A stretch of DNA of 33,548 nucleotides. It comes from Gemmatimonadota bacterium. GTDB taxonomy: Bacteria; Gemmatimonadota; Gemmatimonadetes; Longimicrobiales; Gaopeijiaceae. This document shows positions 8,900 to 17,719 of this stretch, piece after piece (within the stretch, counting starts at the first letter, position 1; the number at the start of each line of letters is the position of its first letter). Both the position numbers and the translations under genes were made by a program. The notes under the pieces were generated by a model. It had not been told where the DNA came from and made no database searches. It worked only from the letters and a program-made list of their open reading frames with translations. The stretch is taken from the NCBI GenBank assembly GCA_013043565.1, contig JABDNZ010000488.1, positions 1 through 33,548 on the forward strand, given 5' to 3'.

Positions 8900-11800
8900 C
8901 TAATCTATCTCAATCCCGGTGAGGTTCCCTACCCGACCCCTTTCCACCTGGGCCCCCTGCCAGATGAAATAGATGACCGGTACGACGACCAGTGTGAGGA
9001 CGGTCGCGGACACCATCCCGCCCACCATGGGGGCGGCGATCCTCTTCATGACGCTTGCTCCGGTGCCCGATCCCCAGAGGATGGGCAAGAGCCCCACGAT
9101 GATCGTGGTGACGGTCATCACCTTGGGCCGGACCCTCATCACCGCTCCCTCCATCACGGCGTCATGAAGCCCCTCCAGGCTGATCCTACCTCGGCGAATC
9201 CGGTCGTCCCAGGCGTGGTTGAGGTAGAGGAGCATGATGACGGCTGTTTCGGCGGCGACCCCGGCCAGGGCGATGAACCCGACCCCCGTGGCCACCGACC
9301 AGTTGTAGCCCAGGAAGAACATGATCAGGATGCCACCTACGAGGGCGAAAGGGAGGGAGCCCATCACGATGAGGGTTTCGCCTACCCTGCCGAAATTCAG
9401 GAAGAGGAGGATGAAGATCAAAAGCAGGGTGGCGGGCACCACCAGGGCCAAACGAGCCCGGGCTCTCTCCATGAACTCATGCTGTCCGGACCATTCGAGC
9501 GTGTATCCCGGGGGAAGGGTGACCATGGCGTCCACCATGTCTTGTGCCGCCCGTACATACCCACCGATGTCATCGGAATCAACGTCCACGAATACCCAGA
9601 CGGTCGGGAAGGCCCCCTCGGTTTTGATGGACATGGGGCCGTCGGCGATCTCGATGGTGGCGATCTGACCCAGAGGAATCTGCGTTGCTCCACCCGGGTC
9701 CATGGCCGATGGCATGCCGTTCCCGACCCCGGTGCCTGCCGTCTGTCTGACCGGCACAAGGATTTCCGAGATCCTCTCCGGTCGGTCCCGCAGTTCTTGC
9801 GGGTAGCGTACCCTCACCCCGTATCTCTCTCGCCCCTCTACCGTCTGTGTGATCTCCATTCCGCCAACAGCCGAGGCGATGACCATGTTCGCATCGCGGA
9901 CGTTCACGCCGTAGCGGGCAGCGGCGCCCCGGTCGAGTTTGATGTTGAGGTATCGTCCCCCCAACGGCCGCTCCGACACGGCCGACCGAGTGCCGGGCAC
10001 CATAGCCACGGCATTCTCCACCTCCCTACCCAGTCGTCCCAACTCAGCCAGATCGGGCCCGAAGATCTTGATCCCAACGGGGGTTCGGATTCCGGTGGCG
10101 AGCATGTCGATCCGGCCTTTGATGGGCATGGTCCAGGAATTCGGGATGCCCGGGAATCGGATGGCTTCGTCCATCTCCTGGATCAAACCGTCCCAGGTCA
10201 GACCTTCCCGCCAATCCTCCTCCGGCTTAAGGACGATGGTGGTCTCGAACATGGCCAGGGGTGCCGGGTCCGTTGCCGTGTTGGCCCTGCCGGCCTTCCC
10301 GAAAACGGATTCCACTTCAGGAAAAGTCGCCAGGATGCTGTCCTGCTTCCGCATGGCTTCATGGGCCGTACGAACGCTTATCCCCGGAAGGGTCATGGGC
10401 ATGTACATCATGGACCCCTCGTTCAGGGGCGGCATGAACTCGGAGCCGATGCGCTGAAGGGGGATCATGCTGAGGATGACCACGGCGAGGGTCACTCCGA
10501 GTACGGGCCACCGCCAGCGGAGGGCGAACTCCAACACAGGCTTGTACACCCAGACCAGGAATCGATAGACCGGGTTTTTCTCCTCCGCCGTGAGGGTGCC
10601 TCGCACGAAGAGCCCCATGGTCACTGGAACCATCGTGAGAGCCAGAAGGCTCGCTCCCCCCATAGCCAACGTTTTCGTCCAGGCCAGAGGTTTGAAGAGC
10701 CGTCCCTCCTGGGCCTCCAGGGCGAAGACCGGAAGGAACGACACCGTAATGATGAGGAGGCTGAAGAAGAGGGCTGGCCCGACCTCTTTCGAAGCCCGGA
10801 GGACGATACTCCATCGTTCTCCGGAGCTGAGCAGTGAGGTAGGGAATCGCCCCTCGGGTATGCCAAACCCCGGGTCCCCCGGTCCCGCCCTTCGGCACTT
10901 TTCCCCGATCTCCCTCTCGAGGTGTTTGTGCATGTTCTCGATCATGACGATGGCGGCGTCGACCATGGCGCCAATGGCGATGGCGATTCCCCCGAGGCTC
11001 ATGATGTCGGCGTTGATCCCCAGAAAGCGCATGGCGATGAACGCCATGAGGATCCCCAGCGGGAGGGTGAGAATCACGACCAGCGCGCTTCGGACGTGAA
11101 AAAGGAAAACCAGGCACACGAGAGCCACGACGATGGACTCCTCGATGAGCTTCTCACGAAGGGTGTCGATGGCTCGGAGGATCAGCTCGGACCGATCGTA
11201 TACGGGTTTTAGGGTCACGCCCTCAGGAAGGCCGGCCTGGATTTCGGCGATCTTCTCTTTGACCAGGCCGATGGTGGCGAGGGCGTTTTCTCCAAACCTC
11301 ATGACGACGATGCCGCCCACCACGTCCCCTCTCCCGTCGAGATCGGCCACCCCCCGCCTGACCTCGGGGGCGAGTTGGACATTCGCCACGTCGGCGATAC
11401 GGATGGGTGCCCCTGTCTCCGAGGCGGCCAGTACCACCGACTCGATGTCGCCCAGGCCCTCGATATAGCCCAGTCCCCGGACCATGTATTCCCGGTCCGC
11501 CATCTCCAGTACCATGGCCCCCACGTCCTGGTTGGCGGACCGAATGGCTTCCATGACCTGGTGGACTGAGACGCCAAAGCCTCTGAGACGATCAGGGTCG
11601 AGCGTGACCTCATAGGCCCGCTCGAATCCCCCCACCGAAGCCACCTCGCTGACTCCCGGGACCGAGGTCAGCTGGTACCGGAGGAACCAATCCTGGATAG
11701 ATCTCAGGTCGGCCAGGGAGTGGGTCCCCGAGTTGTCTTCCAGGACGTACTGGTACACCCACCCAAGTCCTGTGGCATCGGGCCCCAGAGCCATTTCGGC

Positions 11801-12172
11801 ACCCTCGGGAAGTCGGCTCTGAATCCCCGACAGGTACTCCAGAACCCGGCTGCGGGCCCAGTAGATGTCCGTTCCGTCTTCGAAGATGATGTAGACGAAG
11901 GAGACCCCGAAGAATGAGTATCCCCGGACTGTTTGGGCGCCGGGGACCTTCAGCATCTCGGAAGCGATAGGATAGGTGACCTGGTCTTCCACCAACTGGG
12001 GGGCTTGGCCCTGGTAGTCCGTCTGGATGATGACCTGGACATCGGAGAGATCCGGGATGGCCTCCAACGGTGTTCTGATCATGGCCAGGATCCCGGCCCC
12101 TGCCGTGATCAGGCCCAGGATCAGCACGAGGACCTTATTGCGGACCGACCATTCAATCACCCGTTTCAGCAT
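8900..12172 (-). CDS. cusA: CusA-type heavy-metal RND efflux pump
   Basis: Inner-membrane proton-driven pump of the HME-RND family, 1090 aa (E. coli CusA is about 1047). It should export Cu(I)/Ag(I) through CusB and the TolC-like channel. The three methionines that line the CusA metal site are present in their motifs: MMYMPMTLPGIS, PAPLAMFETT and RIDMLATGI. The proton-relay residues are also visible: Asp in GAMVDAAIVMIENMHK, Glu in GVAAETAVIML and Lys in RVRPKVMTV. This favours monovalent copper/silver over the Zn/Co/Ni specificity of CzcA, which lacks that methionine set. A loop after the MHKHLE segment, containing a Cys and a Gly/Pro-rich stretch, is somewhat longer than in E. coli. The start overlaps the adaptor stop (TAATG), with GGGAG six bases upstream, so translation is coupled. 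It ends in TAG. Confidence 0.95.
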   Translation of the reverse strand: MLKRVIEWSVRNKVLVLILGLITAGAGILAMIRTPLEAIPDLSDVQVIIQTDYQGQAPQLVEDQVTYPIASEMLKVPGAQTVRGYSFFGVSFVYIIFEDGTDIYWARSRVLEYLSGIQSRLPEGAEMALGPDATGLGWVYQYVLEDNSGTHSLADLRSIQDWFLRYQLTSVPGVSEVASVGGFERAYEVTLDPDRLRGFGVSVHQVMEAIRSANQDVGAMVLEMADREYMVRGLGYIEGLGDIESVVLAASETGAPIRIADVANVQLAPEVRRGVADLDGRGDVVGGIVVMRFGENALATIGLVKEKIAEIQAGLPEGVTLKPVYDRSELILRAIDTLREKLIEESIVVALVCLVFLFHVRSALVVILTLPLGILMAFIAMRFLGINADIMSLGGIAIAIGAMVDAAIVMIENMHKHLEREIGEKCRRAGPGDPGFGIPEGRFPTSLLSSGERWSIVLRASKEVGPALFFSLLIITVSFLPVFALEAQEGRLFKPLAWTKTLAMGGASLLALTMVPVTMGLFVRGTLTAEEKNPVYRFLVWVYKPVLEFALRWRWPVLGVTLAVVILSMIPLQRIGSEFMPPLNEGSMMYMPMTLPGISVRTAHEAMRKQDSILATFPEVESVFGKAGRANTATDPAPLAMFETTIVLKPEEDWREGLTWDGLIQEMDEAIRFPGIPNSWTMPIKGRIDMLATGIRTPVGIKIFGPDLAELGRLGREVENAVAMVPGTRSAVSERPLGGRYLNIKLDRGAAARYGVNVRDANMVIASAVGGMEITQTVEGRERYGVRVRYPQELRDRPERISEILVPVRQTAGTGVGNGMPSAMDPGGATQIPLGQIATIEIADGPMSIKTEGAFPTVWVFVDVDSDDIGGYVRAAQDMVDAMVTLPPGYTLEWSGQHEFMERARARLALVVPATLLLIFILLFLNFGRVGETLIVMGSLPFALVGGILIMFFLGYNWSVATGVGFIALAGVAAETAVIMLLYLNHAWDDRIRRGRISLEGLHDAVMEGAVMRVRPKVMTVTTIIVGLLPILWGSGTGASVMKRIAAPMVGGMVSATVLTLVVVPVIYFIWQGAQVERGRVGNLTGIEID

Positions 12173-13494
12173 TATCGGCTCCCGGCCGTGTCAGGGGGCA
12201 TGACATGGCCGGAGTGGTCCATCTCAGCGCCGGTTGTGTCGGCCGGCGGATCCCCCATCTGGTGCTGGGAATGATCCATGCCCTCATCACCTGCGGGTTC
12301 CCCCCCCATATCCATCATCGAGTGGTCCATCCCGGCCATGGCGGCCATGGCGGCGCCCAGATTGGATTCGGCGTCGATGAGGAACGTGGCCGACGCCGCG
12401 ACCACGTGGCCCTCACGCAGGCCCGACAGGACTTGGATCTGATCACCACTACTCAACCCGGTCACTACCTCCATGGGATGCAGCTGCCCGTTGGACATCC
12501 GATGGAATACCACCGATCGCTCCCCGGTCTGTAGCACCGCCGAACGGGGGACCAGAAGGGTCTCTTCCATGTTCCCCCCGTGAAGCTCCACCTGGGCATA
12601 CATCCCCGGCTTGAGCTTGAGGCCGGGGTTGGGAAGCTCGAGGCGGACTCGTCCGGTCCGAGAAGAAGCGGACACCGTGGGGTAGATGTAGGTGACCGAG
12701 CCGTGGAACATCTCCCCGGGGTATCCCTCGAAGCTCACCATGGCGTGTTGCCCTTCCCCTACAATGGAGATGTCCTTCTCGAACACCTCCGCGTCCACCC
12801 AAACCCGGCCGAGGTCGGCCAGCTGGAACAGGTCCATTCCCGGAGCGATCCGGGCACCCACGACGACGTTTTTCTCCACGACGACTCCTGAAGCCGGAGC
12901 CCGGAGGGTCAGGGTTTTGGCAACGGTGCCTCGGTCTTCCAGGGCTTGGATCTCCGCCTCGGGGATGTCCCAGTAGGCCAGCCGGCGACGGGCGGCTGTC
13001 AGGAGCTCATCGGCACTCTTCATGGCCCGGTCGCCTCCCCCTGCCTGGGCTTCCTCCAGAAGGCCCTTCGCCAGAAGAAGCTCCTCCTGGGCCGTGACGA
13101 GTTCCGGGGAATAGACCTCCATCAGCGGCTGGCCGGCCCGGACATTCGCACCGGTGAAGTCCACGAAGAGCCGCTCCACCCACCCCTTGATCTTCGGGCT
13201 CACGGAGCTGAGCCGGGTTTCGTCGTACGTAACGAAGCCCACGGTGTTCACGGTTCGAGGCAGTGACCCGGTGACGACGGTGGCGTAGGTCACGCCGATT
13301 CTGGCGGCGGCATCAGCGCTCAAGCTGACCGGCTGGGCTTCGTCGCTGCCCGCCGACATTGCCGAGTGGTCGTGCCCTTCCATGTCCTGATTGGCAGGGA
13401 CTTCCGAGCCTCCCCGAAGGGAGAAGGCGGCCAATGTCACCGCGGAGAGGATCACGATAGTCAGTGCCAAGAAGACCTGAGAACGCGTTTTCAT
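12172..13494 (-). CDS. cusB: CusB-like periplasmic adaptor with Met/His-rich tail
   Basis: Membrane-fusion (adaptor) protein of 440 aa linking the RND pump to the outer-membrane channel. An N-terminal anchor (FLALTIVILSAVTLAAFSL) is followed by a His/Met-rich patch (MEGHDHSAM). The barrel-sandwich and hairpin region contains GWVERLFVDFTGANVRAGQPL and VYSPELVTAQEELL, both typical of CusB, and then the beta-barrel and membrane-proximal domains (for example VSFEGYPGEMFHGSV). The last 60 or so residues are unusual, with three MDHS motifs plus further Met and His. They look like a metal-binding tail related to the CusF/MDHS-type copper motifs. The start is at an ATGA overlap with the upstream channel gene, with GGAG 5 nt before. 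With the methionine triad of CusA this points to Cu(I)/Ag(I). Confidence 0.93.
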   Translation of the reverse strand: MKTRSQVFLALTIVILSAVTLAAFSLRGGSEVPANQDMEGHDHSAMSAGSDEAQPVSLSADAAARIGVTYATVVTGSLPRTVNTVGFVTYDETRLSSVSPKIKGWVERLFVDFTGANVRAGQPLMEVYSPELVTAQEELLLAKGLLEEAQAGGGDRAMKSADELLTAARRRLAYWDIPEAEIQALEDRGTVAKTLTLRAPASGVVVEKNVVVGARIAPGMDLFQLADLGRVWVDAEVFEKDISIVGEGQHAMVSFEGYPGEMFHGSVTYIYPTVSASSRTGRVRLELPNPGLKLKPGMYAQVELHGGNMEETLLVPRSAVLQTGERSVVFHRMSNGQLHPMEVVTGLSSGDQIQVLSGLREGHVVAASATFLIDAESNLGAAMAAMAGMDHSMMDMGGEPAGDEGMDHSQHQMGDPPADTTGAEMDHSGHVMPPDTAGSR

Positions 13495-14849
13495 TGGATC
13501 TCCAAAATGAAATCGCCGCTGACCGGGAGGTCGCGGCCGATGGTCTGTTCCAGTTGAGCCACAGCGGAACCGTAGTCCGCGAGAAGGTCGAAGTACTCTC
13601 CGTCAAAGCGGTTGACCGCCATTTGGGCATCGACGAGGGCCATGAAGTCCAGAGCTCCCACACGGTAGGAGGCAAGGGAGGACTCCACGCCCGCCCGGGC
13701 TTGCGGAAGGATGTCCTCCCTGTACAACCGGAGGAGGTTCCTGGCACGGTCCAACTCGGCCAGGGTCTGGTTTATGCTCGCGTTCACCAATGTCCGTGCC
13801 TCCTCCAACCGGACCGCCGCGAGGCTTTCCAGGACGGTCGCCTCTTCCCTGAGCTTTCTCTGCCGCTTCCCGGCGTAGAGGGGGACGCTGAACCCGACCG
13901 AAGCGCCTCCCATGTTGGTGGGGTCGCCTTCCATGCGACCCAGGGCGTAGTGGAGTCCCACCGTGAGGTCCGGCCAGATGGCTTTCTCGGCAAGCCGGCG
14001 GTTGGAGGTCGCTCGCTCGGCGGCCAGCTCCATTCCCTGCAGTGCCGGTCGGGTTTCAAACGCCCATTCGGTGAGTGCAGCCAGAGATGGAAGGTCGGCG
14101 GGTAGATTCGGCAGTTCGGGGGAAGGGAGTGGTGTGTCGGCCGATTGGTTCACCACGGCGTTCAGCTTGGACTCGGCTCCCCTCCTCAGAGCCGAGAGGC
14201 GCTCAATGTCGGCCTCCATCCTGGCAGCGGCCACTCCGGCTCTCAAAACATCGGCTTGGGGGCCGGTACCTGCTCCATATCTCGAGAGGGCCACGGTTTC
14301 GAAATCCTCGAGAAGAGACAGGGTCTCCCGGAGGACCTCGATTCCGCGGTCGATTCGGTAGAGTTCGTAGAACCCGACCGCGGCTTCGGTCCGTACGCCC
14401 CACCAGGTCTCCTCGGCCAGCACTGAGTCGATCGCCGTGGACTGTTTGGCGATTTCGTCTCGCACCGACCGTTTTCCGGCAAGGGGGAACCGCTGGGCCA
14501 GTTGGAAGGACGGGGCCATGGACGCGGGCATCGTGGCTGAGAACTCCGGGAGAGCCAGGTTCGCGACGCCGACCATGAACGTGGGATCGGGCAGCAATCC
14601 GGCCTCGGACTCCCGGGTTCTGGTTGCGTCCACCTGGAGGGCGGCCGCTCGTAGCCCCGGGCTCCGCTCTCGGACAAGCGCGAGGAGGCTTCCGAGGTGG
14701 AGCTTCGCCTCTTCGACGTCGGACTCCGGGGTTTCAGAGGACTGAGGGGTACGCGGTGGCCGGCCCTGCGCACCCAAAGGCTGGTGGATAGGCAGGACGA
14801 CGAGAAAGAAGGCGGCCAGGCCGGCCGCCAGCATGGTGTTCTCCTTCAT
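13491..14849 (-). CDS. cusC: TolC/CusC-family outer-membrane efflux channel
   Basis: Outer-membrane factor, up to 452 aa, forming the exit duct of the tripartite pump. A hydrophobic signal sequence (AAGLAAFFLVVLPI) is followed by the two-fold repeated helical architecture of the family. Typical segments are SLLALVRERSPGLRAAALQ (first repeat) and KAIWPDLTVGLHYALG with VGFSVPLYAGKRQRKL (second repeat). There is no lipobox, unlike E. coli CusC, so it is more CzcC/TolC-like. Two starts are possible. The first ATG (14849) has only a poorly spaced GAGGG. The sixth codon is an ATG preceded by AAGGAG at ideal spacing, giving 447 aa but losing the Lys of the signal peptide. It overlaps the adaptor gene by 4 bp. 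A 107-bp gap upstream contains the direct-repeat operator candidate. Confidence 0.93.
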   Translation of the reverse strand: MKENTMLAAGLAAFFLVVLPIHQPLGAQGRPPRTPQSSETPESDVEEAKLHLGSLLALVRERSPGLRAAALQVDATRTRESEAGLLPDPTFMVGVANLALPEFSATMPASMAPSFQLAQRFPLAGKRSVRDEIAKQSTAIDSVLAEETWWGVRTEAAVGFYELYRIDRGIEVLRETLSLLEDFETVALSRYGAGTGPQADVLRAGVAAARMEADIERLSALRRGAESKLNAVVNQSADTPLPSPELPNLPADLPSLAALTEWAFETRPALQGMELAAERATSNRRLAEKAIWPDLTVGLHYALGRMEGDPTNMGGASVGFSVPLYAGKRQRKLREEATVLESLAAVRLEEARTLVNASINQTLAELDRARNLLRLYREDILPQARAGVESSLASYRVGALDFMALVDAQMAVNRFDGEYFDLLADYGSAVAQLEQTIGRDLPVSGDFILEIQ

Positions 14850-14917
14850 GACCCTCGACCCCGGAGGAAGGGAGAATGGAATTTCTAGGCTAGCCCAAGA
14901 AGGGTAGGGTTTGCTGG

Positions 14918-14945
14918 GTGAAGTGAGGATGAAGAGAGTATGAAG
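14918..14945 (-). promoter_or_regulatory. Three 11-bp direct repeats, probable response-regulator operator
   Basis: On the minus strand CTTCAT-ACTCT-CTTCAT-CCTCA-CTTCAC reads as three hexamers exactly 11 bp apart (plus-strand unit RTGAAG at 14918, 14929 and 14940). OmpR/PhoB-family regulators bind head-to-tail direct repeats with an 11-bp period. The array lies in the only sizeable gap of the pump operon, between the kinase stop and cusC. It is therefore the natural binding site for the adjacent regulator. No clear -35 box is seen, which fits an activator-dependent promoter. Confidence 0.6.
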
Positions 14946-14956
14946 AAGTCTTAATC

Positions 14957-16405
14957 TTATTTAGGGGATCGGGCCGCGTCCCCAACCGCCGCGTGCGGCA
15001 GGCTTGCACGGAATAGGGCTCCACCTTCTGGCCGATTCTCGGCTTTGATCGATCCATGGTGGAGCTCCACGATGGCCTGAGCGATGGCGAGCCCAAGGCC
15101 CGTGCCGGATTCGAGCTCCCCAGGGGTCCGGGATTCGTCGGTCCGGTAGAATCGTTCGAATATCTTTTTCAGCTCATCCTCCGGGATTCCCGGGCCCTGG
15201 TCGGCGATCTCCACCAGAGTGGCGCCATCGGTTCGAACGAGATGAACCTCCACCCGGCCACCCTGGGGTGAGAACTTCACTGCGTTTCCGAGAAGGTTCC
15301 AAACGACGCGGTCGAAAAGATCTGGATCCACACTCGCCTCGACGGGAGAGCCCCCTGGACCCAAAAGCTCGATCCCCTTCTCCTGGGCTTCGTTGGATAA
15401 CCTGGACACGGTCCGGTTGATTCGGTCCACCAGATCGACCTTCCGGAAGTGGGGCTTCAGTACCCCTGCCTCCGACCGGGTGAGGGTGAGGAGGTCCTCT
15501 GCCAACCGTGATAGGCGCTCCGACTCTTCCAGAGCGCTGTCCAGGACTTTCACGTACTCCTCGGCGGTCCGATCCCGCCTGAGGGCGACCTCGATCTCCC
15601 CTCGGAGTGCGGTCAGCGGCGTCCGAAGCTCATGGCTGGCATCAGCGGCGAATCTCTTTTGGGTTTCCAGGGCAGCGCTGAGACGGCCCAACATGTCGTT
15701 CAACCCCTGGACCAGGCGTTGATACTCCAGGGTGTCGGCGTAGGCGTCGATCTTTCGGCTGGGTCCCCCTCGGGCGATGCCCTCGGCCTGGTCGATGATG
15801 CGGTCCACAGGCCTCACTACCTTGCCCGCCAACCACCACGATCCGGCAAAAGTACTTGCACCTATGGTCCCGAGGATGCCGAGAAGGAGAAGGCCGACGC
15901 TCTTGAGCATCCGGTTCCTCTCCTCCATGGGTGCCGCGACCTGGAGGACATGCCGGGTGTGAAGCTCCCCCAATCTCTCCAGTGGGTAGTACAAGGCTCG
16001 GATCGGTCTCCCCTGGAAGGTGCCCCGAGTCCAAACCAATTCGTCTGATGCCGCCCGTCCCAGCGCGGCAGAGTCGAGAGGCAGGTCATCGGTGATGTAG
16101 CGCCCCCGTACCAGGCTCTCACCGTCGGCGCTCCAGATCTGGGCGTAACGGTTCAGCTCTCGTACGGAGGCGGCCTCTTCGGGCGTAAGCTCCCACTCGG
16201 GGAATCGCATCGTCCCCGTAGGATCGTCCGTCACCGCAGCCGCCTGGATCGTGGCGACGTTCAGGAGCGAAGCGTCCAGCTGGCGGTCCAGCCCCTGCCG
16301 GAGGCTCAAGTAGCTCAGAACGGCTACCGCCCCCACCGCCGCGATCACGGCGGCCGTCACCCGGACGCCGAGCAGGACACGAAAAGACCGCATCTTCGAG
16401 CTCAT
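14957..16405 (-). CDS. Sensor histidine kinase (CusS-like position)
   Basis: Inner-membrane sensor of 482 aa. The first membrane helix is at about 8-33 and a periplasmic sensor loop runs from about 34 to 165. The second helix is at about 168-192, then a HAMP linker (KVVRPVDRIIDQAEGIA). The dimerisation H-box FAADASHELRTPLTALRGE has its phospho-accepting His near residue 258. The ATPase domain carries N-box NLLGNAVKFSP, G1 DQGPGIP, F-box FERFYR and G2 GTGLGLAI, so all catalytic elements are intact. It overlaps its response-regulator gene by 4 bp (ATGA). Its place directly upstream of the metal-pump genes suggests it senses periplasmic Cu/Ag. However, the sensor loop is not visibly Met- or His-rich, so the signal remains an inference. 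Confidence 0.92.
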   Translation of the reverse strand: MSSKMRSFRVLLGVRVTAAVIAAVGAVAVLSYLSLRQGLDRQLDASLLNVATIQAAAVTDDPTGTMRFPEWELTPEEAASVRELNRYAQIWSADGESLVRGRYITDDLPLDSAALGRAASDELVWTRGTFQGRPIRALYYPLERLGELHTRHVLQVAAPMEERNRMLKSVGLLLLGILGTIGASTFAGSWWLAGKVVRPVDRIIDQAEGIARGGPSRKIDAYADTLEYQRLVQGLNDMLGRLSAALETQKRFAADASHELRTPLTALRGEIEVALRRDRTAEEYVKVLDSALEESERLSRLAEDLLTLTRSEAGVLKPHFRKVDLVDRINRTVSRLSNEAQEKGIELLGPGGSPVEASVDPDLFDRVVWNLLGNAVKFSPQGGRVEVHLVRTDGATLVEIADQGPGIPEDELKKIFERFYRTDESRTPGELESGTGLGLAIAQAIVELHHGSIKAENRPEGGALFRASLPHAAVGDAARSPK

Positions 16406-17082
16406 GCCGGTTCTTTTTCGCTCAGGATGTATCCCACTCCCCGAACTGTGTGAAGCAGCGGCTTATCGCCGTCCGATCGGAGCTTCTGCCGAAGCTTCGC
16501 CACATGGACATCCACCACGTTGCTCATGGGATCGAAACGCAGATCCCAGACCTTCTCCAGAAGAAGGGTTCGGCGCACCACTGCTTCCGGGTGTAGAAGG
16601 AAGTGTTCCAGCAATTGAAACTCCTTCGCTGTCAGCTTCAGGTCCCGGCTCCCTCGGTACGCGACATGTTGGATCCGATCCATCTCCACGTCTGCGTATC
16701 TGAGCCGCTCCGACCTGTGAGATCCACCCCTGCGGATCAGCGCTCGCACTCGTGCCAGAAGGACTTCGAAGCTGAAGGGCTTCGTCAGATAGTCGTCGGC
16801 TCCCGAGTCCAATCCGCGAACGATGTCTTCGGCCGTGTCCCGAGCGGTGAGCATGAGGATCGGGACCACGGACCCCTCTCTCCGTAGCTCTCGGAGGATC
16901 TCCATTCCGGTCTTACCGGGCAGCATCAGATCCAAAACCAGGAGGTCGTAATCGTGGACATGAGCCATGAGGGCTCCTTCCGTGCCGTCATGAGCCACAT
17001 CCACCGAATAGCCATCCTCCCTGAGCCCCTGCTCCAGGAAGCTGGCGACCTTCTTGTCGTCCTCCACCACGAGGATGCGCAT
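16402..17082 (-). CDS. OmpR/PhoB-family response regulator
   Basis: Cytoplasmic transcription factor of 226 aa. The receiver domain has the acidic pocket E7-D8-D9, the phosphoacceptor D51 in LLVLDLMLPGKTG, the conserved Thr in MLTARD and Lys in LTKPFSF. The C-terminal winged-helix domain contains LTAKEFQLLEHFLLHP and VDVHVAKLRQKL. The ORF track starts 41 codons earlier at 17205, but that extension is not receiver-like. The ATG at 17082 is preceded by GGGAGG at 9 nt and gives the standard family length, so it is chosen here. It is cotranscribed with the kinase and likely controls the pump through the 11-bp repeats at 14918-14945. It is divergent from the rhodanese lipoprotein gene. Confidence 0.93.
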   Translation of the reverse strand: MRILVVEDDKKVASFLEQGLREDGYSVDVAHDGTEGALMAHVHDYDLLVLDLMLPGKTGMEILRELRREGSVVPILMLTARDTAEDIVRGLDSGADDYLTKPFSFEVLLARVRALIRRGGSHRSERLRYADVEMDRIQHVAYRGSRDLKLTAKEFQLLEHFLLHPEAVVRRTLLLEKVWDLRFDPMSNVVDVHVAKLRQKLRSDGDKPLLHTVRGVGYILSEKEPA

Positions 17083-17229
17083 GGATGGGAGCCTCCCGTC
17101 GCTGGGGAAGGGTGAGCGCAACCTGAATTTGCAGGTCCTCCGGGTGTTCACACCACTGGTAACCAAAGGGTCCAAACGGGGTAGTCGGGAGAACCTTGAT
17201 CGCAACTTTCAATCTTGGAGTCGGAAGAA
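17083..17229. promoter_or_regulatory. Divergent intergenic region between response regulator and rhodanese genes
   Basis: This 147-bp region must hold the promoters of both divergent transcripts. I see a 12-bp inverted repeat GGTGTTCACACC at 17143-17154. I also see a weak pair of TGA-containing half-sites 11 bp apart (GTGAGC at 17112 and CTGAAT at 17123) that only loosely resembles the repeats before cusC. No -10/-35 pair is convincing. Autoregulation of the two-component genes is plausible but not shown. Confidence 0.35.
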
Positions 17230-17646
17230 ATGATGGGTCGTAGAAGAGCGGGAGTGTTCTCCGCAGGTTTGAGCCTTGCCTTGGTCACGTTTGTCGCCGC
17301 TTGTGCTGGAGAGCCGGCCGCCCAGGCGGGCTATTTGGACATTTCTGTCGAGCAGCTTCGGGAGATGATGAACGAGGAGGATCTCACTCTGGTCAACGTT
17401 CACATCCCATTCGAGGGCGACATTCCAGGCACCGATGAGAGCATCAAGTTCGATGAGATCGCGTCCCACCTGGACCTCCTCCCCGAGGATAGAGATGCGA
17501 AGATCGTGCTCTATTGCCGCAGCGGAAGAATGAGCGAGGAGGCCGGAAGCACCTTGGCGGACCTCGGCTTCACCAACGTGTTCAACCTCGAAGGTGGATT
17601 CCGAGCCTGGGCAGCGGCGGGGTATGAGCTGGAGGGGGTCTCCTAG
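17230..17646 (+). CDS. Rhodanese-domain lipoprotein
   Basis: Single-domain sulfurtransferase-like protein of 138 aa. The N-terminus has a basic start (MMGRRRAG), a hydrophobic run and FVAAC, a lipobox placing the lipid on C25. The rhodanese domain follows, with the active-site loop YCRSGRMS and catalytic C96, then [15 protein letters not shown]. The usual DVR near the start of the domain reads NVH, as in a branch of exported rhodanese-like proteins. It should lie in the periplasm, where it could accept or carry persulfide sulfur or bind soft metals. The ORF track begins at a TTG (17215). The ATG at 17230 is preferred because GGAAGAA precedes it and the signal peptide starts there. It is divergent from the metal-responsive two-component genes and lies 73 bp before the GMC/ThDP operon. 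Confidence 0.85.
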   Translation: MMGRRRAGVFSAGLSLALVTFVAACAGEPAAQAGYLDISVEQLREMMNEEDLTLVNVHIPFEGDIPGTDESIKFDEIASHLDLLPEDRDAKIVLYCRSGRMSEEAGSTLADLGFTNVFNLEGGFRAWAAAGYELEGVS

Positions 17647-17667
17647 CAGGGAAGCCCACCCCAGCAC

Positions 17668-17696
17668 TTGAGAACCTGCGGCGCAGGCCAGACATT
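17668..17696 (+). promoter_or_regulatory. Weak candidate promoter before the GMC/ThDP operon
   Basis: TTGAGA (5 of 6 to the sigma-70 -35 box), a 17-bp spacer, then GACATT (3 of 6 to the -10 box), about 24 bp before the ATG at 17720. The spacer contains the dyad CCTGC-GGC-GCAGG, which could be an operator or chance in GC-rich DNA. Low confidence. Confidence 0.25.
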
Positions 17697-17719
17697 AGCC
17701 CCTCATCCCATACTCCAGC

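Noticed and set aside
8870-10837. 655-aa plus-strand ORF opposite cusA
   Set aside because: It is rich in His, Asp and Gly and lacks any domain, as expected for the antisense of a GC-rich gene. The cusA frame explains the region fully.
16402-17205. Longer start for the response regulator (41 extra codons)
   Set aside because: The extension is not receiver-like. The ATG at 17082 has GGGAGG upstream and gives the normal family length.
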